A DNA stretch of 64,000 nucleotides from Antarcticimicrobium sp040365005 (GCF_040365005.1 NZ_BAABWV010000014.1:94571-158570), one strand, 5' to 3'; counted from the stretch's first letter, positions 23,459 through 32,330 are shown. Translations and numbers: made by a program. Notes: generated from the letters alone by a model not told the origin.

Positions 23459-24454
23459 CTAAATACGGGGGGCGACGGGTTCGCACAAGGGCGCCGGTTG
23501 CGGGCGTTCCGCTCTGACCCTGAACCGGGCGCGATAGGCGCCGGGAGTAAGCCCGGTGCAGCCCTTGAAGGCGCGGGAAAAGGCCGAGGCATCCCGGTAG
23601 CCGACAGCCCAGCCGACCGCGGCGGTGCTGTCCGCGCTCCGCTCCAGCGCGCCGCGCGCCTTTTCCACCCGTAGCCGTTGCAGGTAAGCCGCCGGGGTCA
23701 GGCCGGTCGCGGCCTGGAACCGGCGCAACAGGCTGCGTTCGCTCAGCCCGGCATGGGAGGCAAGGGTCGCAACGCTCAGCTGTTCGGCATAGTCGCTGTC
23801 CATTGCCCGCTGCGCCCGCAAAACGGCGGCATCGCCGTGGTCGCGGGACGGGCGAAAGCCCGAGTAATGCCGCTGTTCCCGCCCGGCGGGATCGACCAGC
23901 AGATGCCGCGCGAGGCGCGAAACCATGTCGGGACCGAACCACAGCCCGGTCAGGTGCAAGCCGAGGTCGAGCCAGGCCATCAGCCCGCCGGCGGTAATGA
24001 CGTCCAGATCGTCGACAAGGATGTGTTCGGGTTGCAGGTCGACCAGTGGAAAGGCGGCGCGAAACGCCGGCTCCAGTGCCCAATGCGTGGTGGCGGGGCG
24101 ATTGTTCAGGAGCCCCGCATGCCCGAGCCAGAACGCCCCGGCACAGACCGAGGTGGCCAGCGCGCCGGTATCGTGCTGTGCCTTGGCCCAATGGCACAAC
24201 GGGTGGTCGGGGTGCGCCCGGGTCGGCTCCAGCGAGGGCGGGAAGAGGACGGCATCGAATGGCCCGTCCGGCAGGTGGGCCTCCGAGACAGTGACGGTCT
24301 CCACCGTTGGCGGCCGGTCTTCGCCGCGCGCCAGCCGGGGCAGCAGGGCAAAGACGTCGGCCAGCCCCTCCAGCGCCGAGCGCTGTACGCCGGGATAGGC
24401 GGCCAGTGCGAGGCGGATCGGGGAGATTGGCGGTTTCTGCATTAAAATTGTCAT
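23459..24454 (-). CDS. GlxA-type AraC family transcriptional regulator
   Basis: A regulator of about 331 residues with an N-terminal DJ-1/PfpI (class I glutamine amidotransferase-like) domain and a C-terminal AraC-type double helix-turn-helix. The first domain contains TSVCAGAFWLGHAGLLNNRPATTHW, with the nucleophile-elbow cysteine of the GlxA group. The DNA-binding part runs from VATLASHAGLSERSLLRRF to the end, with GYRDASAFSRAFKGCTGLTPGAYRARF as second HTH. Starts: ATG 24454 (used), TTG 24463 and ATG 24442 are in frame and none has a clear ribosome binding site. It is divergent from a cysteine hydrolase, its probable target. Confidence 0.87.
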   Translation of the reverse strand: MTILMQKPPISPIRLALAAYPGVQRSALEGLADVFALLPRLARGEDRPPTVETVTVSEAHLPDGPFDAVLFPPSLEPTRAHPDHPLCHWAKAQHDTGALATSVCAGAFWLGHAGLLNNRPATTHWALEPAFRAAFPLVDLQPEHILVDDLDVITAGGLMAWLDLGLHLTGLWFGPDMVSRLARHLLVDPAGREQRHYSGFRPSRDHGDAAVLRAQRAMDSDYAEQLSVATLASHAGLSERSLLRRFQAATGLTPAAYLQRLRVEKARGALERSADSTAAVGWAVGYRDASAFSRAFKGCTGLTPGAYRARFRVRAERPQPAPLCEPVAPRI

Positions 24455-24530
24455 AAGCGCCAATGCTCATCCCGGTCAAGATCGGGCAGTTTGAACCCTG
24501 TTTCGTACAAGATGGGAAAGGGCCGAACAG

Positions 24531-25079
24531 ATGACCAAACACGCGCTGATCCTTGTGGACATCCAGAACGATTACTTCGAGGGCGGCCTTTGGCCGGTGG
24601 CGAAGATGGCGGCGGTCGCGGCGAAGGCTGCCCGGCTGCTGGCGGCGGCGCGGGCGGCCGGCAGCTTGGTGATCCATGTGCGGCACGAGATGCCGTCGGA
24701 GCAGGCCCCGTTCTTTCGCCCTGGCAGCGAAGGCGCCGCGATCAACCCGGCGGTCACGCCGCAGGACGGCGAGGCGGTGATCGTCAAGGCCCGCCCCAAC
24801 AGCTTTCAGGGCACCGACCTGCTCGACCGTTTGCGCGACGCGGGAATAGAGAGGGTGACGATCTGCGGCGCGATGAGCCAGATGTGCATCGACGCCACCA
24901 CCCGGGCGGCAGTGGATCACGGCTTTGCGGTGACGGTGGCCCAGGATGCCTGCGGTGCGAAAGAGGTCGAGTTCGGCGGGGTGACGCTGACCGCCGAACA
25001 GGTCCATGCGGCCTTCATGGCGCCACTGGCGATGAGCTATGCCAAGGTGATGACAACGGATGAGGTTCTGGCGGGGTAG
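24531..25079 (+). CDS. Cysteine hydrolase family protein (isochorismatase/nicotinamidase fold)
   Basis: A 182-residue isochorismatase-like hydrolase. The catalytic triad is visible: Asp in LILVDIQNDYF (residue 9 region), Lys in AVIVKARPNSF, and Cys in ICGAMSQMCIDATTRAA. The motif GAMSQMCID is typical of the YecD/RutB-like amide hydrolases, not of nicotinamidases with a metal site, so an amide or ureido substrate is likely. It is divergent from the GlxA-type regulator (76 bases apart), which suggests substrate-dependent induction. Confidence 0.85.
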   Translation: MTKHALILVDIQNDYFEGGLWPVAKMAAVAAKAARLLAAARAAGSLVIHVRHEMPSEQAPFFRPGSEGAAINPAVTPQDGEAVIVKARPNSFQGTDLLDRLRDAGIERVTICGAMSQMCIDATTRAAVDHGFAVTVAQDACGAKEVEFGGVTLTAEQVHAAFMAPLAMSYAKVMTTDEVLAG

Positions 25080-25159
25080 GGGGCGGATCAACCCGTCATC
25101 GCCGGGAGGACAGGGAAGGGGGGAGACCGGCGTCCGGAAGAGTAGCCGGGCGCGACTCC

Positions 25160-25211
25160 GCGAAAACGGGGTTTTCGCTCTGTCGCGTTCGGGCGATTTG
25201 CTCCGCAAATC
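25160..25211. other. Two adjacent perfect hairpins overlapping the dnaX stop codon
   Basis: GCGAAAAC/GTTTTCGC (25160-25167 and 25171-25178) and GATTTGC/GCAAATC (25195-25201 and 25205-25211) are two perfect inverted repeats with three-base loops, 16 bases apart, in the space between the convergent hydrolase and dnaX genes. The second covers the first two bases of the dnaX stop. They could be terminators or a copy of a dispersed palindromic repeat family. Confidence 0.5.
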
Positions 25212-26970
25212 ACCCGTCCTCGAACGGGTCCCATTCGTCCTCGACCTCGGGCAGGGCCTCGGCCTCGGCGCTGGCGGCGATCTGTTCCGGCGTGCGGATC
25301 TCGGTGATCTTGGCCTGCGGGAACCGGGCCAGCACCGCCTGCACCATCGGATGCTCGCTGGCCTCGGCGCGCAGGGCGTTTTCGGCGGCGTCACGCTCCT
25401 CGGCGATGGTAGGGCTGCCGCCGTCGTTGACGACAGTGACCGCCCAGCGGTTGCCGGTCCAGGCCTGCAGTCTCTGGCCCAGTTGCTGGGCCAGGTCGCG
25501 GGCGGCGCCGGGGGCGGGCTCGAATTCGATCCGTCCGGGCTGATAGCTGACAAGGCGGACGCCGGTTTCCACCTCGATCAGCAGCTTGCCGTCGCGGTTG
25601 GCGCGGATCAGTTCGACCACGTGGTGAAAGGTGGGATAGCGGGCCAGAGATTGCGCCACCTCCTGCGCCAGCGCCGCCTGCGGCGCGCCGCCCGGGGCGC
25701 CGGAGGAGATGGTCCGGCCCTGAACCGGGGCCGCGCCGGCCTGCGCCATCGGTGCGCCGCCTGAGCGCCCCCCGCCGCCGGGGCCATTGGGGCCGCCGGC
25801 GGGGGGCGGCGGGCTGTCGTGCAGCTTGCGCAGCAGTTCCTCGGGGCTGGGCAGGTCGGCCACATGGGTCAGCCGGATCACCGCCATCTCGGCCGCCATC
25901 ATCGCGTTGGGTGCGGCGGCCACCTCTTCCATCGCCTTGAGAAGCATCTGCCACATCCGGCTGAGCACCCGCATCGGCAACGCCTCGGCCATGGATTGGC
26001 CGCGGGCCCGCTCATCGGGCGAGACGGTGGGGTCCTCGGCGGCGTCCGGGGTGATCTTGACCACGGAAATCCAGTGGGTGATCTCGGCCAGGTCGCGCAG
26101 CACCGCCATCGGGTCGGCGCCCTCGGCGTATTGCGAGGACAGTTCGGCCAGCGCGCCGGCCGCGTCGCCCCTCAGGATCAGGTCCAGAAGGTCCAGCACC
26201 CGCCCGCGGTCGGCCAGCCCGAGCATGGCGCGGACCTGCTCTGCCGTGGTCTCGCCGGCGCCGTGGGAAATCGCCTGGTCCAGCAGCGAGGTGGCATCGC
26301 GCGCCGACCCCTCGGCCGCGCGGGTGATCAGCGCCAGCGCATCCTCGGCGATCTGCGCGCCCTCGGCATCGGCGATGCGGCGCAGCAGGGCGATCTGATC
26401 CTCGGGCTCGATCCGGCGCAGGTCGAATCGCTGGCAGCGCGACAGCACGGTGACCGGCACCTTGCGGATCTCGGTGGTGGCAAAGATGAATTTCACATGC
26501 TCGGGCGGCTCTTCGAGCGTCTTGAGCAGCGCGTTGAAGGCGCTGGTCGAGAGCATGTGCACCTCGTCGATGATGTAGATCTTGTAGCGGGCGCTGGCGG
26601 CCCGGTAGCGCACCGAATCGATGATCTCGCGGATGTCGCCGACGCCGGTGCGGCTGGCGGCGTCCATCTCCATCACGTCGACGTGGCGGCCCTCCATGAT
26701 CGCCTTGCAGTGTTCGCAGACGCCGCAAGGTTCCGTTGTCGGCCCGCCGGTGCCGTCGGGGCCGATGCAGTTCATGCCCTTGGCGATGATCCGCGCGGTG
26801 GTGGTTTTCCCGGTGCCGCGAATGCCGGTCATGATGAAGGCCTGGGCGATGCGGTCGGCGGCAAAGGCGTTTTTCAGCGTCCGCACCATCGCCTCCTGCC
26901 CGACCAGGTCGGCAAAGGTCTCGGGACGGTACTTGCGGGCGAGAACCTGATAGGCGGGGCTGTCGGACAA
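25210..26970 (-). CDS. dnaX: DNA polymerase III subunit gamma/tau
   Basis: A 586-residue clamp-loader ATPase. Start QVLARKYRPETFADLVGQE; Walker A GIRGTGKTTTAR (49-60); the zinc module Cys68, Cys82, Cys85, Cys88 (PCGVCEHC); Walker B/DExH region YIIDEVHMLSTSAFNALLKTLEEPP; sensor 1 FIFATTEIRKVPVTVLSRCQRF. The middle carries a Pro/Gly-rich linker (about 385-420) before the tau-type C-terminal domain. No A-rich slippery heptamer stands out in the gene, so a separate gamma product by frameshift is not evident. The next gene downstream on this strand is not ebfC but an inserted pair. Confidence 0.96.
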   Translation of the reverse strand: MSDSPAYQVLARKYRPETFADLVGQEAMVRTLKNAFAADRIAQAFIMTGIRGTGKTTTARIIAKGMNCIGPDGTGGPTTEPCGVCEHCKAIMEGRHVDVMEMDAASRTGVGDIREIIDSVRYRAASARYKIYIIDEVHMLSTSAFNALLKTLEEPPEHVKFIFATTEIRKVPVTVLSRCQRFDLRRIEPEDQIALLRRIADAEGAQIAEDALALITRAAEGSARDATSLLDQAISHGAGETTAEQVRAMLGLADRGRVLDLLDLILRGDAAGALAELSSQYAEGADPMAVLRDLAEITHWISVVKITPDAAEDPTVSPDERARGQSMAEALPMRVLSRMWQMLLKAMEEVAAAPNAMMAAEMAVIRLTHVADLPSPEELLRKLHDSPPPPAGGPNGPGGGGRSGGAPMAQAGAAPVQGRTISSGAPGGAPQAALAQEVAQSLARYPTFHHVVELIRANRDGKLLIEVETGVRLVSYQPGRIEFEPAPGAARDLAQQLGQRLQAWTGNRWAVTVVNDGGSPTIAEERDAAENALRAEASEHPMVQAVLARFPQAKITEIRTPEQIAASAEAEALPEVEDEWDPFEDG

Positions 26971-27066
26971 GGGGGCTACCTGCGCATGAAGGGGTTGCGT
27001 GCCGAACCTATTGTCTGGGCGGCGCGAGGTCCAGTGGCGGCGCGGCGTCGGGTTGGCGGGATGCGC

Positions 27067-27456
27067 TCAAACCAGAACCTCGTTCAGCCGGGTGTCGATC
27101 CTGCAGATGTGGCTTTCCAGCCAGTGGTCGAGCGTGTCCAGCAGCTTCGTCGCAAGGGCGGCGTCAAACCCCTCATCCCGGAACCGGACGTTTTCCTTGT
27201 CCACGAGGCGCAGGAACAGCCCATGCTCGTGCTTGTTCTGGGTCGCAACCGGGCATTTGTGCATGAACATGCAGTTTTCCTCGACCGCGAAGTGCATTTC
27301 GCAGTAGCTGGTCAGGAAATCCAGGAACAGGTCGTAGGTCTTTTTCCCCTCGCCCGCCTCGAGCGTGTGGCGAAACTGTTCGGAGGCGGTGAACAGCATC
27401 CTGTGCTGATCGTCGATCTTTGCGTCGCCGGTCGCGAACCGGGGTTCCCATTTCAT
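27067..27456 (-). CDS. Bacteriohemerythrin
   Basis: A 129-residue single-domain hemerythrin that reversibly binds O2 at a di-iron site. The metal ligands are visible: His18 (DDQHRML), His55 and Glu59 (EMHFAVEE), His76/His78 (NKHEHGLFL), His111 and/or His116 with Asp121 (DHWLESHICRID). An odd cysteine pair (Cys62, Cys68) lies between ligands. The 96 bases before dnaX and 217 bases before ffs on the other side show no further gene. A role in O2 delivery or sensing fits the micro-oxic respiration genes elsewhere in the window, but no FNR box is seen upstream. Confidence 0.9.
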   Translation of the reverse strand: MKWEPRFATGDAKIDDQHRMLFTASEQFRHTLEAGEGKKTYDLFLDFLTSYCEMHFAVEENCMFMHKCPVATQNKHEHGLFLRLVDKENVRFRDEGFDAALATKLLDTLDHWLESHICRIDTRLNEVLV

Positions 27457-27673
27457 GATCGTTACCTACTCCGACTCACGCCCTGCCGGCGCAGATGTCA
27501 GATTGAACACGCCCAAGGATGCGCGCGTCAAGGTTGCGGGGGAAACAGGGGGCTGGACAGGGTGAGGGGAGGGCGGATGCTCGGAACCACCTTGCCCGAC
27601 GGGATGTGGCGACTGCCATCGCCCGAGGGCAGACCGACGGCCCGGAAATCATGGGCACGCGGTTGCGTCAGGT

Positions 27674-27768
27674 GAGAGGCTGGACAACGACCCAAGCGGG
27701 GCTCGTTACGGCTGCTTCCTTCCGGATCTGACCGGGTTGGCGAGGCGCCTGCCCGCGCCAACCTCTCG
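27674..27768 (-). ncRNA. ffs: Signal recognition particle RNA, 4.5S type
   Basis: Read on the minus strand, the segment contains the universal SRP-RNA tip GGTCAGATCCGGAAGGAAGC followed by AGCC, flanked by two long pairing arms; the terminal helix is GAGAGG (27767-27762) with CCTCTC (27679-27674). The length of about 95 nt fits the small bacterial 4.5S form that works with Ffh in membrane-protein targeting. The ends are taken from the terminal helix and may be off by a few bases. Confidence 0.93.
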
Positions 27769-27826
27769 ACGCGCAACATAGGCAGTTGTCCTCCGAATGA
27801 CAAGGGAGGGAGGCGCGGTTTCCGGA

Positions 27827-29656
27827 TCAGCCGAGCGGCAGCCGCAACCGCAGGAATCCGTCGGGATCGCGCCCGAGGTCGATGATGCCGCGTCCGGCCA
27901 ATTCGCCCAGGTGGGTGCGGGCGCCGAGGCCGGTTTGCAGGATCGCGGTGGTCTTCGGCACCGGGGCAAGGCGCCAGGGCGGCGGTGCGGTTTCAAGCGG
28001 GTCGCGGGGCAACTCGCCCGCGATGTAGTCGCGCAGGGCATCGCCGATTCGCAGCGAAGGGAGCGGAATAGGCCGGACCCCGCGCAGCGCGGCAAAGGCG
28101 CCGCCACCGGCCGCGCGGTAGCCGTTGAGCGCGACGGCAAAGCGCTGGTCGGGCGCAAGCGGCCGGCCGTTCCAGGCAAGGTCGCGAATGCGCCCAGCAC
28201 CATCCGGGCGGGGCGTTCCATCGGGGGTGTAGAGCGGTGCGGCGGTGACATCCACCGCATAGCTGAGCCCATGCAGCACGTCGAACCCGTGGCCCGGCAG
28301 CAGGGGATCGGTCAGCGGCGCATCCGTGCTGCCCGGTGCGATCTGGTGGAACTGCCCGGCGGCCTGTTCGAGCCAGTCGCGGATCTGCGCTCCGGTCAGC
28401 ACCACCCCGGCCAGCGTGTTGGGGAACGGAGACAGGTCGCAGAGGTGCCGCAACCGCAGCGGCCCGGCGGGGACATCGGTGTAATGCGTCGGGCCGCCAC
28501 GCCCGCCGGTCTTGCCCGGCGCGGCGGCCGAGAGCAACGGCAGCCCCTCGGCCTCGGTTCCGACCAGATGCGGGCGCAGCGCCGCCGCCTGCGCCGCCGC
28601 GACCAGGGCCAGCGCCCGGTCGGGGGCGAAGAAGCTGAAATAGCTGTGCAGGGGATGCGCGCTCTGGCCTATCGGCGTGCGCAGGGCGGTGCGGGTGGCC
28701 TCATGGGCGGGGGCGATCAGCCGGGCCAGCGCGGGGTCCTCTGCCGCAAGCGGTTGGAGATGCCCGCCCGAATCGCGCCGGGTCACCGGGCGCAGTGCGG
28801 CGGTGGCGCGGGCCACGGTCCAGCCTCCGGCGGTCCGTGCGAGGGCAAGGTCGATCACCCCGAGGTGCGACCCGGCATAGCCCGGCATCACCGCGGGCCG
28901 GTCCGGGTCGTCCCAGGTTTGCGCCTCGTGGCTGTGGCCACCCAGCGCCACGTCGACACCGGGCAGGGCGGCGAGTGTGCGCAGGGCGTTCTCGGCCATG
29001 GGCTTGGCGGCGGCGTTGTCGGGCTCGGGGCCGGTGTGGGCCAGCGCGATGACCAGGTCGCAGCCCGCCTGACGCAACGCGTCGGCCTCGCGTGCGGCGC
29101 TTTGCACGATGTCGTCGAACCCGACCCGCCCCGCCAACAGGGCGCGGTTCCAGATGCCGGTTTGCGGCGGCAGCACCGAGAAGACGCCGATGCGCAGCGG
29201 GGCACCGTCCGGTGTCCGGCGGTCTAGGATCGCGCGGGGCCGCAGCCCGGCCGGCAGCGCGGTGCCCTTGGGGCGCAGGTTGGCGCAGAGCGCCGGGCAG
29301 GGGGCGGCGGCCAAGGCGCGCTCCAGCGCCTCCAACCCGAAATCGAAATCATGGTTGCCCAGCCCGATGGCGTCATAGCGCAAATGGTCGAAGGCCCGCA
29401 TCAACGGGTGTGGTCCGGCCCCTGGCGCGGCGGCGGGTTCGTCCATCGGTGTGCCCTGCATGCCGTCGCCGTTGTCGAACAACAGCACCAGCGCGCTGTC
29501 GCGCGCGGCCTCGTCCCGCGCGGTGGCGATCAGGCTGGCGATTCGGGTCAGGCCCCGCGCCGGGTCGGGCCGGTCGGCGCCATAATCGAAGCCGGTCAGA
29601 TGCATGTGCAGGTCGCTGGTTGCGAGGATGCGCAAGCGGGCGTCTGCGCCGGGCAT
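27827..29656 (-). CDS. 5'-nucleotidase / 2',3'-cyclic nucleotide phosphodiesterase family metallophosphoesterase
   Basis: A 609-residue calcineurin-like phosphoesterase plus 5'-nucleotidase C-terminal domain. Metal-binding motifs: LATSDLHMHL (residues 11-20), DNGDGMQG, GLGNHDFDFGLE, ALAHTG and LGGHSHEAQTW. The C-terminal substrate domain has GPLRLRHLCDLSPFPNTLAGVVLTGAQIRDWLE and NGYRAAGGGAFAAL. Unlike periplasmic CpdB and UshA, no signal peptide is seen at this start (MPGADARLRILATSDLH), and the frame upstream to 29980 offers none either, so it may be cytoplasmic. The start is weakly supported by its ribosome binding site. Divergent from nudC. Confidence 0.85.
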   Translation of the reverse strand: MPGADARLRILATSDLHMHLTGFDYGADRPDPARGLTRIASLIATARDEAARDSALVLLFDNGDGMQGTPMDEPAAAPGAGPHPLMRAFDHLRYDAIGLGNHDFDFGLEALERALAAAPCPALCANLRPKGTALPAGLRPRAILDRRTPDGAPLRIGVFSVLPPQTGIWNRALLAGRVGFDDIVQSAAREADALRQAGCDLVIALAHTGPEPDNAAAKPMAENALRTLAALPGVDVALGGHSHEAQTWDDPDRPAVMPGYAGSHLGVIDLALARTAGGWTVARATAALRPVTRRDSGGHLQPLAAEDPALARLIAPAHEATRTALRTPIGQSAHPLHSYFSFFAPDRALALVAAAQAAALRPHLVGTEAEGLPLLSAAAPGKTGGRGGPTHYTDVPAGPLRLRHLCDLSPFPNTLAGVVLTGAQIRDWLEQAAGQFHQIAPGSTDAPLTDPLLPGHGFDVLHGLSYAVDVTAAPLYTPDGTPRPDGAGRIRDLAWNGRPLAPDQRFAVALNGYRAAGGGAFAALRGVRPIPLPSLRIGDALRDYIAGELPRDPLETAPPPWRLAPVPKTTAILQTGLGARTHLGELAGRGIIDLGRDPDGFLRLRLPLG

Positions 29657-29846
29657 GGGGCGGCTCCGTTCGGTGAGGGCAGGGCGGTTTCTCCCTTTCA
29701 AGCACGAAGCCCGGGCCGGTGAAACCCGCTTTCGGTTGCAACCTGCCCGTGTCGATGATGCCACGTCGCGCCCGAAAGCGGTTGAGTTGCATCGCGTCGC
29801 GTGGCACCGCAGGTTCGGGCGCGATGGACCGGAAAAGGGGCGGGCG

Positions 29847-30830
29847 ATGAGAACGGCGGAACAGGTGACCTTCGGGGGATCCGGACTGAACCGGGCGGCT
29901 GAGATTCGCGGTGACGCCGAGGCGCTGGCGCGGGCGATGGCCGATCCGGCGGCGCGCTGCCTGCCGATGTGGCGGGGCAAGCCGCTGGTGCGGGGCGTGG
30001 GCCTGGATAGGCTCGGGATGATCGAAATGGATCACCCTGTCCTGTCGGCGGGGATGGGCAAGGCGGTTCGCGATCCGATCCTGCTGGGGCTGGACGAGGC
30101 GGGCGCACCGCTGTTCGCCCGCGACCTGTCACGATGGGAGCCGGAGGCGTTGGACTATGGCGCGCTGGGCAGTTTCGTGGACCGCTCGGAACAGCGCCAT
30201 CCGGACCTGCCGGAGGACACCGCCTTTGCCGAGTTGCGCCGGGTGATGACCCGCCTCGACCCGCGCGATGCCGAGCTTGCCGCCACCGCCAAGGCGATTA
30301 TCGGCTGGCATGAAACGCATGGGTTCTGTGCCCGCTGCGGCGCGGAAAGCGCCATTGAGCAGGCCGGCTGGCAGCGCATCTGCCTGGACTGCGGCGGTCA
30401 TCATTTCCCGCGCACCGACCCGGTGGTGATCATGCTGATCACCCATGGCGAGTCGGTGCTGATGGGGCGCTCGCCCGGTTGGCCCGAGGGGATGTATTCG
30501 CTGTTGGCCGGTTTCGTCGAGCCGGGCGAGACGCTGGAGGCCGCGGTGCGCCGCGAGGTGATGGAAGAGGCCGGCGTGCCGGTGGGGCGGGTCAGCTATC
30601 TCGCCAGCCAGCCATGGCCGTTTCCGGCGTCGCTCATGTTCGGCTGCGCGGGCGAGGCGCTGGCGCGCGAGATCACCATCGACCCGGTCGAGATCGAGGA
30701 CGCGATCTGGGTCACGCGCGCCGACATGATGACCGCCTTTGCCGGTGAGCACCCGGTGTTGAAGCCGGCGCGAAAAGGCGCAATTGCGCATTTTCTTTTG
30801 CAAAACTGGCTTGCGGATACCCTGGATTGA
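29847..30830 (+). CDS. nudC: NAD(+) diphosphatase NudC
   Basis: A 327-residue NADH pyrophosphatase. The zinc ribbon is Cys161/Cys164 and Cys179/Cys182 (CARCG...CLDCGG), the Nudix box runs from GFVEPGETLEAAVRREVMEE (222 onward), and the NudC-specific SQPWPFP is at 254-260. It hydrolyses NAD(H) to NMN(H) and AMP and also removes NAD caps from RNA in E. coli. ATG at 29847 follows GGAAAAGGGG; the frame reaches further upstream over the 5'-nucleotidase gene, which is excluded. Confidence 0.94.
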   Translation: MRTAEQVTFGGSGLNRAAEIRGDAEALARAMADPAARCLPMWRGKPLVRGVGLDRLGMIEMDHPVLSAGMGKAVRDPILLGLDEAGAPLFARDLSRWEPEALDYGALGSFVDRSEQRHPDLPEDTAFAELRRVMTRLDPRDAELAATAKAIIGWHETHGFCARCGAESAIEQAGWQRICLDCGGHHFPRTDPVVIMLITHGESVLMGRSPGWPEGMYSLLAGFVEPGETLEAAVRREVMEEAGVPVGRVSYLASQPWPFPASLMFGCAGEALAREITIDPVEIEDAIWVTRADMMTAFAGEHPVLKPARKGAIAHFLLQNWLADTLD

Positions 30831-30870
30831 AGGGAAACTCGCGGGCGCGTTGAGAGAGGTTGAACCAGGC

Positions 30871-31341
30871 ATGCAGTTTTCGAGCAAGGAAGATATCGAC
30901 GTCCCCATCGAAGAGGTGTTCGCCGCGATCAGCGATTTCGACGCTTTCGAGCGGTCGGCGATCCGGCGCGGGGTCGAGGTCGGGCGGGTGGACGAGGCCG
31001 CCCCGGTCGCGCCGGGCATGGCGTGGGACGCCGCCTTTCAACTGCGGGGCAAGCGCCGTGATCTGCACCTGGTCCTGTCCAAGATGACCGCACCGGAGGA
31101 AATGCAGTTTGAATCCGAGTCCTCCGGCCTGACCGGGGTCATGACCGTCGAACTGGTGGCGCTCTCGCCCCAGCGGACGCGTATGGCCATTGTCCTGAAC
31201 CTGGCGCCAAAGACGCTTTCGGCGCGGCTGTTCCTGCAGTCGCTGAAGCTGGCCAAGACCTCTCTGACCAAGCGGTTCAAGCTGAAGGTGGCCGAGTTTG
31301 CCAAGTCGATCGAGGACAAGCGGACAACCCGCACGGCCTGA
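30871..31341 (+). CDS. SRPBCC family protein
   Basis: A 156-residue START/Bet v 1-like (SRPBCC) protein: it opens with the DIDVPIEEVFAAISDFDAFERSAIRRG helix-grip start and continues with alternating beta strands and a long C-terminal helix (LKLAKTSLTKRFKLKVAEFAKSIED). Such proteins bind hydrophobic ligands, and the ligand here is unknown. It follows nudC by 40 bases and may be cotranscribed. A terminator follows right after its stop codon. Confidence 0.8.
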   Translation: MQFSSKEDIDVPIEEVFAAISDFDAFERSAIRRGVEVGRVDEAAPVAPGMAWDAAFQLRGKRRDLHLVLSKMTAPEEMQFESESSGLTGVMTVELVALSPQRTRMAIVLNLAPKTLSARLFLQSLKLAKTSLTKRFKLKVAEFAKSIEDKRTTRTA

Positions 31342-31367
31342 CGCCGGCGCGGTGCCGGCGCCCTTTT
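31342..31367 (+). terminator. Intrinsic terminator after the SRPBCC gene
   Basis: CGCCGGC (31342-31348) and GCCGGCG (31354-31360) form a 7-bp stem with loop GCGGT, followed by CCCTTTTC. It separates the nudC unit from the convergent pheA. Confidence 0.75.
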
Positions 31368-31377
31368 CGACGTAGGC

Positions 31378-32211
31378 CTAGCCGCGCTCGGAAGCGGCCG
31401 GATAGACCCCGAGGATCTTCACGTCGGTGGTGAAATAGTCGAGTTCGTCCAGCGCCAGTTTGACGTTGGCGTCGTCGGGATGGCCTTCGATGTCGGCATA
31501 GAACCGGGTCGCGGTGAACGAGCCGTCGACCATGTAGCTTTCCAGCTTGGTCATGTTGACCCCGTTGGTGGCAAAGCCGCCCATCGCCTTGTAGAGCGCG
31601 GCGGGAATGTTGCGCACCTGGAACACGAAGGTGGTGATCATCCCGTGCCGGCCCCGGCGCGTGGTATCGGCCTCGCGCGACATGATCAGGAACCGGGTGG
31701 TGTTGTTGGAATTGTCCTCGATATGGCGGGCCAGCATGTCCAGCCCGTAGATCTCGCCGGCCAGTTCGCTGGCCAGCGCGGCGGTGCTTTTCTCGCCGCG
31801 TTCGGACACCTGCCGCGCCGAGCCGGCGGTATCGGCGCCGGTGATGCGGTGGATGCCATGCTGTTGCAGGAATTCCTTGCACTGGCCCAGCAGCACCGTG
31901 TGGCTCATCGCGTGGGTGATGTCGCCCAGCTGCGCGCCCGGCACGCCCAGAAGGCTGATACGCACCCGCACGAAGGCCTCTTCGATGATGTGCAGCCCGG
32001 ATTGCGGCAGCAGCGTGTGGATGTCGGCCACCCGGCCATAGGTCGAGTTTTCGACCGGCAGCATCGCCAGGTCGGCGGCGCCGGAGCGGACCGCCTCGAT
32101 CGCGTCTTCGAAGGTGCGACAGGGCAGCGCCTCCATCTCGGGGCGCGCCTTGCGGCAGGCCTCGTGGCTGTAGGCGCCGGGTTCCCCCTGGAAGGCGATG
32201 CGGTTGGTCAT
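31378..32211 (-). CDS. pheA: Prephenate dehydratase
   Basis: A 277-residue monofunctional prephenate dehydratase, which forms phenylpyruvate for phenylalanine synthesis. The catalytic domain starts MTNRIAFQGEPGAYSHEAC and contains the substrate motif NNTTRFLIM; the C-terminal ACT regulatory domain is FVFQVRNIPAALYKAMGGFATNGVNMTKLES. The Phe-binding ESRP of enteric PheA is ESYM here, the usual alphaproteobacterial form. ATG 32211 is the family start; the frame upstream to 32298 is not conserved. Divergent from a cytochrome c gene. Confidence 0.95.
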   Translation of the reverse strand: MTNRIAFQGEPGAYSHEACRKARPEMEALPCRTFEDAIEAVRSGAADLAMLPVENSTYGRVADIHTLLPQSGLHIIEEAFVRVRISLLGVPGAQLGDITHAMSHTVLLGQCKEFLQQHGIHRITGADTAGSARQVSERGEKSTAALASELAGEIYGLDMLARHIEDNSNNTTRFLIMSREADTTRRGRHGMITTFVFQVRNIPAALYKAMGGFATNGVNMTKLESYMVDGSFTATRFYADIEGHPDDANVKLALDELDYFTTDVKILGVYPAASERG

Positions 32212-32330
32212 GGGTTCGGATTCCGTGCAACATTGACGAATTGGTCGATTGGTCGCGCGGTCTATACCTTGCCAGCGGCAAGGGGAACCCTTAGACAACG
32301 CCGCAAACAGCTAGAATGGACGTGCGATCA

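Noticed and set aside
23427..25553. 708-codon frame across the GlxA regulator, hydrolase and dnaX end
   Set aside because: It crosses real genes on both strands in another frame and has no recognisable domain.
25210..26970. Programmed frameshift site in dnaX producing gamma
   Set aside because: I found no A-rich slippery heptamer followed by a stem-loop, so there is no support from reading alone.
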